Under the pieces are notes generated by a model. The model had not been told where the DNA came from, did not search any database, and saw only the letters and a program-made list of their open reading frames with translations. A DNA stretch of 64,000 nucleotides from Bordetella genomosp. 8 (GTDB lineage Bacteria; Pseudomonadota; Gammaproteobacteria; Burkholderiales; Burkholderiaceae_B), in assembly GCF_002119685.1 (NCBI RefSeq), contig NZ_CP021108.1, positions 1,550,001 through 1,614,000 of the forward strand. The letters run 5' to 3'. Both the position numbers and the translations under genes were made by a program. This document shows positions 16,905-23,294 of the stretch, in pieces (within the stretch, counting starts at the first letter, position 1; each line of letters begins with the position of its first letter).

Positions 16905-17897
16905 TCAGTTCGAGGACACCAGTTGCCGCCACTGCACCAGGAACTGCGCGCGGTCGGCTTCCATCCGGTTGTCGTCCAGGTCGATGACCTTGATTCCCGC
17001 CAGGGCCGGCAGCCCCGACAGCGCGGCGACGTCGATATCGGCACGCAGCGGACGCCGGAATGCCCGCTCGAAAATCATGGCTTGCGCGGACCGGGAGGCC
17101 AGGAAGTCATACAGCCGGCGCGCTTCGGCGGGATGCTTGGCGCCCTTGATCAAGGCCATGCCCTCGGGCGACAGGAAGGTGCCCTCCGCGGGATAGACCA
17201 CCTTGATTTCCTTCAGGCCCCCCGCGACATATTGGTACGCGGCATATTCCATGGTGACCGCGGCGGCGAACTCGCCATTGGCCACGCCCTGGTAGGCGGC
17301 CGAGGTCGTGCCGACGATGACGGCGTTGCGGACGATGCGCGCGTAGACGTCGTCGCCAAGCAGGTTCCTGATTCCGTACAACGCCACGTACGACGCGCTG
17401 CTGAACTGCGGATCGGGGATGGCGATCTTGCCTTTCCAGCGGGGATCGGCCAGTTCGGCCCAGCGTGTCGGTGGCGCCCCATCCGGCACCTGCCTGAGAT
17501 TCGCCATGAGCACGCTGACATGCGTGTTGGTCCCAAGCCAGAGGCCGTCCGGACCGCGATACCTGGGGGCGACGGCGCCTTCTTCCGGCGAGTGATAGGG
17601 CTGGAATCCGTCCGCGAACGCGCCCATGGTCGACAGGCCGCCCGACCAGAACACGTCGCCCAGGGGATTGGCGGCCTCGGCCTTGATCCTTTGCATCAGC
17701 GCCCCCGTGCCTGCGCGCACAACGGACACCCGGACGTCCGGGTTCTGTCGTTCGAATTGCTCCACGACAGTGCTGACGGTCTGGACGTCGTTGGAGGAAT
17801 ACAGCACAACTTGCCCCGCGATCGCGTTACCTGTTCCCAGCGTCGCAAACGCCGCCTGTATGATTAATACGCATGATGCCAATCCGGCTTTGAACAT
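16905..17897 (-). CDS. ABC transporter periplasmic substrate-binding protein (phosphonate, iron-type family)
   Basis: A 330-residue protein with a Sec signal peptide (about 1-27, cleavage near GNAIA/GQ) followed by VVLYSSNDVQTVSTVVEQFE, the usual start of the FbpA/PhnS-like binding-protein family. The ATG at 17897 has AGGGGA seven bases upstream; a long N-terminal extension in frame is basic, unlike a signal peptide, and is rejected. First gene of the leftward operon binding protein - ATPase - permease - aminotransferase - hydrolase. The ligand is inferred from the downstream enzymes as phosphonoalanine; 2-aminoethylphosphonate or an unrelated anion remain possible. Confidence 0.87.
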   Translation of the reverse strand: MFKAGLASCVLIIQAAFATLGTGNAIAGQVVLYSSNDVQTVSTVVEQFERQNPDVRVSVVRAGTGALMQRIKAEAANPLGDVFWSGGLSTMGAFADGFQPYHSPEEGAVAPRYRGPDGLWLGTNTHVSVLMANLRQVPDGAPPTRWAELADPRWKGKIAIPDPQFSSASYVALYGIRNLLGDDVYARIVRNAVIVGTTSAAYQGVANGEFAAAVTMEYAAYQYVAGGLKEIKVVYPAEGTFLSPEGMALIKGAKHPAEARRLYDFLASRSAQAMIFERAFRRPLRADIDVAALSGLPALAGIKVIDLDDNRMEADRAQFLVQWRQLVSSN

Positions 17898-18012
17898 TGG
17901 ATTTCCCCTTGGTGGTTTGCCATGGGGAAAATCTACGCGCTGAGGCCGGCCCCGAACAGGGGAGGCCATTCGCCACAATCGGTTTTGCGCCTGCCTTTGA
18001 TGAGTTTTAATC
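17898..18012. promoter_or_regulatory. Divergent promoter/operator region of the phosphonoalanine cluster
   Basis: 115 bases separate the binding-protein start from the LysR start. Two inverted repeats stand out: TTTCCCC (17902-17908) with GGGGAAA (17924-17930), overlapping the binding-protein SD, and CCCC-gaaca-GGGG (17950-17962) within a larger GGCC-flanked dyad. Either could be the LysR operator. No clear -35/-10 pair was assigned. Confidence 0.45.
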
Positions 18013-18924
18013 ATGGACGATAAACCCAGCATCCCTCTTGTGGCCATACGCGCGTTTACGGCGGTGGGGCGCTACGGGAGCTTCACGCGCGCGGCAGCGG
18101 CCTTGGGCATTACGCAGAGCGCGGTAAGCCGCCATGTCGCGACCCTGGAAGAACTGGCGGGCGGACCGCTGTTCACACGCAGCGGCCCGCACATCTCGCC
18201 GACCCCTGCCGGCTCGCAGTTTTACGATGCGGTGCGAGACGCGATGTCGACGATCGAGCTGGCGACGATTCAGCTGTCGCAAGGCCGGCACTCGCATGAT
18301 CGCCTGGTGGTGCGTACCTCGATGCCCAGTTTTGCGATGACCGTGGTGATCCCCGCGCTGGGCAACTTCACCGCACGGCATGCCGTGGCGGTGGACTTGG
18401 TCACCTCTTTATCCTCGCCGCAGCCGCGCGACGAATTCGATGTGCTGATCACGCGCGACCTCAGCCTTCCAGGGGCGGAAAGCTGGGAGCTTTTTCGCGA
18501 AGAGCTGGTATGCGTGGCGGCGCCCGCGGTGGCGAAACGCCATGCGGCCCGATCGCCGTCGTCATGGCCGCTGATCGCGTCGCGCTCCCGGCCGGACGCC
18601 ATTCCCATATGGGCCGTGGCGAAGGGGCTGTCCGCGGACGCGCTGCATGTGTGCGCGGTCTACGATCATCTATTCCTGGCGGTCGCGGCCGCGATAGGCG
18701 GGACCGGTTTGCTGGTCATTCCGCGCATCGTCGTCCAGGATCAGCTCGACAACGCCACGCTGGTGCTCGTCGACGAGGAGCCGGTGGCCTCCGGTGCGAC
18801 CTATGCCGCCTACGTCAGCGCCTACAGTCGCCATGTACAGGCGGCGCGGGAGTTCTGCCGTTGGCTGAAGCGGATGCTGCGGGACCGCGGGCGTTCGCCG
18901 ACCGGCCGAATGCCTGGCGTTTAG
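18013..18924 (+). CDS. LysR-type regulator of the phosphonoalanine cluster
   Basis: A 303-residue LysR protein: winged helix with VAIRAFTAVGRYGSFTRAA and TQSAVSRHVATLEE (about 11-50), then an effector-binding domain related to GcvA/AmpR-type regulators. It is transcribed away from the binding-protein gene across a 115-base region with two dyads, the classic LysR arrangement. In Variovorax sp. Pal2 the phosphonoalanine genes are also next to a LysR gene, so the likely inducer is phosphonoalanine or phosphonopyruvate. The SD before ATG 18013 is poor. Confidence 0.9.
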   Translation: MDDKPSIPLVAIRAFTAVGRYGSFTRAAAALGITQSAVSRHVATLEELAGGPLFTRSGPHISPTPAGSQFYDAVRDAMSTIELATIQLSQGRHSHDRLVVRTSMPSFAMTVVIPALGNFTARHAVAVDLVTSLSSPQPRDEFDVLITRDLSLPGAESWELFREELVCVAAPAVAKRHAARSPSSWPLIASRSRPDAIPIWAVAKGLSADALHVCAVYDHLFLAVAAAIGGTGLLVIPRIVVQDQLDNATLVLVDEEPVASGATYAAYVSAYSRHVQAAREFCRWLKRMLRDRGRSPTGRMPGV

Positions 18925-19069
18925 GCGGAGCGGCTGTCCCACTGCCGAAGTCGGCCGATCTGGCGCATTGTTGGATGCGGCCGTAGTTACATTTTCTCTA
19001 CAGATGAGGATTTTCGTCCCGCAGGTGCGGAAATAGAATTCACACTTTCGTCTTTCGCGAAACGACTCC

Positions 19070-19561
19070 ATGATCCGCCGCACCCTGTTTGCCTGTTCCG
19101 CCACCCTGGGTTTCGTCCTGCTAGGCGGTTGCGTCTATCACCCGCCCGCCAACCAGATGGATCGCTACGCGAAAAGTATGGTCGGCCATAACCTGAACGA
19201 GGTCACCTCGCGGTTCGGGCCCGAAGATTACCAGGGCGGTTCGGCCACCTATCCCAACATCGGCACCCCACAGAACCCCCGCTACTCGCACGCCTGGACC
19301 CGATACGGCTCTACCCAGCACCAGCGATTCGTCCAGACCGGAACGGCGTCGACAGGCCGTACGCTGGTCGGGGTACTTCCCGCCGGTGGCGGCCAAGCCC
19401 AGACCCCGATCTTCCAGGAAAACACCGCGCCAACGGGTTATTACACCCAAGAAGGCGAGACGTGCATCATGACCTTCATCACTAACGCCCAAAAGACCAT
19501 CGTGTCCTCCTACCTGCAGGGCGGCTACTGCGACAAGCTGTTCCTGGGTGGCGAGGGCTAG
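19070..19561 (+). CDS. Hypothetical outer-membrane-type lipoprotein
   Basis: A 163-residue protein with a lipoprotein signal: MIRRTLFACSATLGFVLLGG followed by Cys21 (lipobox LGGC). The mature part has no charged residue of inner-membrane retention type (+2 is Val), so an outer-membrane location is likely. The region NLNEVTSRFGPEDYQGG resembles the SmpA/OmlA-like motif seen in several small lipoproteins, but I do not assign a family. Two cysteines near the C-terminus (CIM and YCDK) could form a disulfide. It stands alone between a LysR gene and an SOS-controlled helicase, with the same orientation as both. Confidence 0.82.
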   Translation: MIRRTLFACSATLGFVLLGGCVYHPPANQMDRYAKSMVGHNLNEVTSRFGPEDYQGGSATYPNIGTPQNPRYSHAWTRYGSTQHQRFVQTGTASTGRTLVGVLPAGGGQAQTPIFQENTAPTGYYTQEGETCIMTFITNAQKTIVSSYLQGGYCDKLFLGGEG

Positions 19562-19659
19562 CGACTGTCACGCTGCCGCAGGCGACCCAGGAATCACCAT
19601 GTCGCCACCGCAGAGACGTCCCGTGTGGCCGTAGCGAAGGCGCCATGCCGCTGCGGCTA

Positions 19660-19679
19660 TACTGTATAAAAATACAGTA
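19660..19679. promoter_or_regulatory. LexA (SOS) box upstream of helicase
   Basis: TACTGTATAAAAATACAGTA fits the CTGT-N8-ACAG LexA consensus without mismatch, with AT-only spacer and two further symmetrical bases on each side (TA/TA). It ends 11 bases before the helicase ATG, so LexA binding would block transcription or early elongation. No other site of this quality was seen in the window. Confidence 0.92.
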
Positions 19680-19690
19680 TATGCTCACCC

Positions 19691-22072
19691 ATGGCCACAT
19701 CCGCCCGCGTGTCTTCTCAGCCCGGCGCCGGCTCAGCCGCCGCGTCACCTGACGCCTACGTCGTCGCGGTGCGCGCGCTGTGCGACTTCACCGCGCGGCG
19801 CGGCGATCTCGACCTGCGATTCACGCCGGCTCCCTCGGCGCAGGAAGGCCAGGCGGGACACCTGTTCGTGACCCAGCGCCGCGGCGCGGACTACGAGACC
19901 GAGGTGTCCCTGACCGGCACGCACGGCGCCCTGCGGGTGCGTGGACGCGCGGATGGCTACGACACCGCGCGCAATCGGCTGGAGGAAATCAAGACCCATC
20001 GCGGCAGCGTCGAGCGCATTCCTCCCAATCATCGCGCCCTGCATTGGGCGCAAGCCAAGGTCTACGCCCATCTGCTCTGCCAGCAACGCGGCTTGAAGGA
20101 AATGGAAGTCGCGCTGGTGTATTTCGACATCGGCAGCCAGAAGGAAACGGTGCTGGTGGAAACCCATGACGCGAATGCGCTGCGCGACTTCTTCACTGAC
20201 CAGTGCGAGCGCTTTCTCGCCTGGGCGCGCCAGGAGATCGCTCACCGCCAGTCGCGCGATGCGGCGCTGGCCGGCCTGGCCTTTCCCCATGGCGGGTTCC
20301 GCGCCGGCCAGCGCGATCTGGCCAAGGCGGTCTTTCGCGCCGCGCGAGACGCGCAATGCGTGCTGGCCCAGGCGCCGACGGGCATCGGCAAGACCATGGC
20401 GACGATCTTTCCCATGCTCAAGGCCTGCGTCGGTACGCTGGACAAGGTGTTTTTTCTTTGCGCCAAGACGGCGGGACGGCAGGCGGCGCTGGCGGCCTTG
20501 CAACGTCTTCGGCAAGGCGTTACCCCGGTGCCCTTGCGCGTGTTGGAAATGGTGGCCCGCGAGCAGGCCTGCGAGCATCCCGGCAAAGCCTGCAACGGCG
20601 ATTCGTGCCCCCTGGCGCGCGGCTTCCACGATCGCCTTCCGGCGGCGCGCGCCACGGCATTGCAGGGCTTCGTCATGGACCGCGCCGCGGTGCGTACGGC
20701 CGCGCTGGCGCATGACGTCTGCCCGTATTTCCTGAGCCAGGAATTGGCGCGCTGGAGCGACGTGGTGGTGGGCGACTACAACTATTACTTCGACGCCAGC
20801 GCGATGCTCCATGCGATGACGGTGGCAAACCAGTGGCGGGTGGGGCTGCTGGTGGACGAAGCCCACAACATGGTCGAGCGCGCGCGGCGCATGTACACCG
20901 CCGAGCTGCGTGTGGACGATATCGCCGCGGCGCGCAGAGTGGCGCCGGCGGCGCTGCGCAAGCCTCTGGACGCCCTGCGGCGCGTCTGCCAGCAACTGTT
21001 GAAGGCGCAGGCGCAACGCTATTCGGTCCACGACGCCATGCCGCCGGCGCTGCTGGCGCAATTGCAGCAGGCCGGTTCCGCGCTGTCGGCGCATTTCGCC
21101 GACCAGGGCGGGGAAGCGCCTGAACCGCTGTTGCAGCTGTATTTCACCATCCTGTCGTTCACCAGGCTGGCCGAAGACCTGGGGGACCACGCGCTGTTCG
21201 ACATTACCCGGACGCAGCCCGGCGCTGCGGGCGCGGTGCGCGGGCAAGGTCGCGACCAGGGTGGCACGCTGTGCGTGCGCAACGTGGTGCCGGGTCCTTA
21301 TCTGTCGCCGCGCTTCAAGGCGGCCCACGGCGCGGTGCTGTTCTCGGCGACCCTGAACCCCATGGCGTTCTATCGCGATACCCTGGGCCTGCCGGGCGAC
21401 TGCCGGACGATCGATGTGCCGGGGCCCTTTCGCGCGGAGCAACTCACCGTGAATCTGGTCGGCAACGTTTCGACGCGCTATCGCGATCGCGATGCATCGA
21501 TATCCGCGATCGTGGAGATCATGGTGCGGGCGTATCGGGAGAATCCAGGCAATTACATCTGCTTCGCCAGCAGCTTCGAATACATGGATCGGCTGGCGTG
21601 CCAGCTGCGAGCGCGCTTGCCGGAACTGCCCTCGTGGCAGCAGGCCGCCGGCATGGACGCGGCCGGACGCGAGGCCTTTCTCGACCGGTTCGCGCCAGGC
21701 GGCGCCGGCCTGGGCTTTGCCGTCCTGGGCGGCGTGTTCGGAGAAGGCGTGGATCTGCCGGGAGACCGCCTGATCGGCGCCTTCATCATCACCTTGGGCA
21801 TGCCGCAGGTGAATCCCGTCAATGAACAGATGATGCGGTGCATGGACGCCCGCTTCGGTTGCGGCTTCGAATACACCTATCTCTATCCGGGCCTGCAGAA
21901 GGTCGTGCAGGCGGCGGGCCGGGTGATCCGTACCGAGACGGACCGGGGCAGCGTCTACCTGATCGATGACCGCTTCCGGCGCGCGAGCGTGCGGGCCTTG
22001 CTGCCGGCGTGGTGGCGCCCGCGGCGACTGGACCATCCCGCGCCAGAGCACCTTGCAACGCAGCATGCGTAG
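19691..22072 (+). CDS. SOS-controlled Rad3/DinG-type helicase with N-terminal Cas4/RecB-like nuclease region
   Basis: A 793-residue protein. Residues about 20-180 show a PD-(D/E)XK pattern: GRADGYD (D88), EEIK (E99, K101) and QAKVY (Q121, Y125), as in Cas4 and RecB-like nucleases. Residues 200-793 are an XPD/Rad3-type superfamily 2 helicase: Walker A APTGIGKT (228-235), DEAH box VDEAHNM, four spaced cysteines (CEHPGKAC, SCPL, VCPYF) for a [4Fe-4S] cluster, and motif VI VVQAAGRVIRT. Expected to unwind, and possibly cut, damaged or branched DNA. A perfect LexA box precedes ATG 19691, so induction by DNA damage is expected. Similar fusions are known in proteobacteria but are poorly studied; calling it DinG would overstate the match. 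Confidence 0.88.
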   Translation: MATSARVSSQPGAGSAAASPDAYVVAVRALCDFTARRGDLDLRFTPAPSAQEGQAGHLFVTQRRGADYETEVSLTGTHGALRVRGRADGYDTARNRLEEIKTHRGSVERIPPNHRALHWAQAKVYAHLLCQQRGLKEMEVALVYFDIGSQKETVLVETHDANALRDFFTDQCERFLAWARQEIAHRQSRDAALAGLAFPHGGFRAGQRDLAKAVFRAARDAQCVLAQAPTGIGKTMATIFPMLKACVGTLDKVFFLCAKTAGRQAALAALQRLRQGVTPVPLRVLEMVAREQACEHPGKACNGDSCPLARGFHDRLPAARATALQGFVMDRAAVRTAALAHDVCPYFLSQELARWSDVVVGDYNYYFDASAMLHAMTVANQWRVGLLVDEAHNMVERARRMYTAELRVDDIAAARRVAPAALRKPLDALRRVCQQLLKAQAQRYSVHDAMPPALLAQLQQAGSALSAHFADQGGEAPEPLLQLYFTILSFTRLAEDLGDHALFDITRTQPGAAGAVRGQGRDQGGTLCVRNVVPGPYLSPRFKAAHGAVLFSATLNPMAFYRDTLGLPGDCRTIDVPGPFRAEQLTVNLVGNVSTRYRDRDASISAIVEIMVRAYRENPGNYICFASSFEYMDRLACQLRARLPELPSWQQAAGMDAAGREAFLDRFAPGGAGLGFAVLGGVFGEGVDLPGDRLIGAFIITLGMPQVNPVNEQMMRCMDARFGCGFEYTYLYPGLQKVVQAAGRVIRTETDRGSVYLIDDRFRRASVRALLPAWWRPRRLDHPAPEHLATQHA

Positions 22073-22285
22073 TGCGCTTCGACGACGCCTGGGCGGACGG
22101 CGGGCCGCTCTGGTTCGCGCTCTGGTTCGTGCTCCGGTTCGTAAAGTCAGCTCATCCGTTTTGCTTTTGCTGAAGCAGGGCGGATTCAAGCCCGGTGCGA
22201 GTTCCATGGAACGGTTCAGGTACGACTGTTGCGCAAGCAAGGTGCGGCGCATCGCTGCATTCAACTCATCCACCGGAGAGACACC

Positions 22286-22543
22286 ATGAGCCAGCAGAAC
22301 CAACAAAACGACCAGAATCGCCAGCAGAGCCAACAAAACGACCAGAACCGGCAACAGAACCAACAGAACGACCAGAATCGGCAACAGAGCCAACAGAACG
22401 ATCAGAACCGGCAGCAGAACCAACAGAACGACCAGAATCGCCAGCAGAACCAACAAGGCGACCAGAATCGCCAGCAGGAACAACAGAACAACCAGAACCG
22501 CCAGCAGAACCAGCAGGGCCAGCAGGACCGCAATCGCGGATAA
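22286..22543 (+). CDS. Gln/Asn-rich decapeptide repeat protein
   Basis: An 85-residue protein made of MSQQN plus eight decapeptides with consensus QQNDQNRQQ(N/S); the last unit (QQGQQDRNRG) is degenerate. GGAGAG seven bases before ATG 22286 marks it as translated. It has no signal peptide, no hydrophobic residue beyond the start Met, and near balance of Asp and Arg, so it should be disordered and highly soluble, with a prion-like Q/N composition. Repeat units differ at many silent positions while the peptide stays constant, which argues for protein-level selection. No function is known to me. A strong terminator follows directly. Confidence 0.8.
   Translation: MSQQNQQNDQNRQQSQQNDQNRQQNQQNDQNRQQSQQNDQNRQQNQQNDQNRQQNQQGDQNRQQEQQNNQNRQQNQQGQQDRNRG
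22301..22540 (+). repeat. Eight tandem 30-bp units encoding the decapeptide repeat
   Basis: Units begin with CAACAAAACGACCAGAA-type sequence every 30 bases. Differences among the first five are mostly synonymous (AAT/AAC, CGC/CGG, CAA/CAG, GAC/GAT), with Ser/Asn alternation at the last residue of each unit. This is a coding minisatellite, not a CRISPR: there are no unique spacers. Confidence 0.9.
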
Positions 22544-22553
22544 TCGCTGCATC

Positions 22554-22593
22554 GAAAGAAACAAGGCCGCCCTCGGGCGGCCCTGTTTCTTTC
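22554..22593. terminator. Strong bidirectional terminator-like hairpin
   Basis: GAAAGAAACA...GGCCGCC pairs with GGCGGCC...TGTTTCTTTC around a short loop, giving a long stem with A-rich and T-rich flanks on either strand. It lies between the repeat protein (rightward) and the ferritin-like gene (leftward), so it can end both transcripts. Confidence 0.85.
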
Positions 22594-22650
22594 GGAGCGC
22601 TACCGAATCGCTCCGAGGCCGGTTCGTTGGCGGAACGCGGCCCGTGGACG

Positions 22651-23187
22651 CTATATCTTGGCCTTCGCGTCCGGTATCTGCGCCAGTTGTAGGAAGCGCC
22701 GCGTCGTGCCCGCCATGTTGTGCTGCAGCCAATCCGCCATGGCCTGTTCCTCGGGCAGGATGCGCTCGCATATCGCCATGGTTTCCCGGTCGCCCACCAT
22801 GCGCGCCGCTTCGATCAGATTGCGGTACGAGGCGATCTCGAAGTGTTCGAACGCGTAGCTCATCATGCCGCCCTTGACGATCTCGTCGCTGGCGAACATG
22901 CTCGTCGCGCCGTGCATGCCCGCCACCGCCTTGCCCGCCAAGTCCTTCAGCGTAGACGTATCGCCACCGCGGCGCTCGATGCACTGCGCAATGAGCCGCG
23001 CCTGGTTGCGCGTTTCGTCGATGTGCTGCTCGATGCGGCGTTTCAGGTCGGGATAGTTTTCGATGCGCTTGGCCATGGCGGTCAACATGCTTTCGGCTTG
23101 CTCTTCCATGGCGTGAGCGTCGCGCAGCCAATCCATATAGTGCGATTCCAGGACGTCCCTGTCCATGGTGATGCCTTCGTTTTCCAT
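22651..23187 (-). CDS. Ferritin-like YciE/YciF (DUF892-type) protein
   Basis: A 178-residue all-helical protein; repeated E-x6-7-H/E patterns (LRDAHAMEEQAESML, FEHFEIASYRNLI, LPEEQAMADWL) are those of ferritin-like YciE/YciF family proteins with a di-iron site. The start is decided by CAGGAG: it touches an ATG at 23193 but is six bases from the ATG at 23187, which is chosen. Relatives are stress-induced (osmotic, stationary phase) in enterobacteria. It lies downstream of ligD and ku on the same strand, 107 bases after ligD, so co-expression in a stress programme is possible but unproven. Confidence 0.82.
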   Translation of the reverse strand: MENEGITMDRDVLESHYMDWLRDAHAMEEQAESMLTAMAKRIENYPDLKRRIEQHIDETRNQARLIAQCIERRGGDTSTLKDLAGKAVAGMHGATSMFASDEIVKGGMMSYAFEHFEIASYRNLIEAARMVGDRETMAICERILPEEQAMADWLQHNMAGTTRRFLQLAQIPDAKAKI

Positions 23188-23294
23188 TGTCATCTCCTGT
23201 GGGATTACCGCGGGCGCCAGCGCCGGATCATGCTGGCGGACGCGGGTAGTCCGCAGGCGCCATACCCACGGGCACATGGCAGGATGTCGGCCGA

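Noticed and set aside
22301..22540. Possible CRISPR array (30-bp periodicity)
   Set aside because: Units are contiguous without unique spacers and encode an in-frame decapeptide.
19745..23131. 1128-codon open frame on the minus strand
   Set aside because: It lies antisense to the helicase and repeat protein. Its Leu/Val-rich repeats (LVVLLVLL) are just the reverse complement of the Gln/Asn repeats; its composition and lack of SD mark it as a shadow of GC-rich coding sequence.
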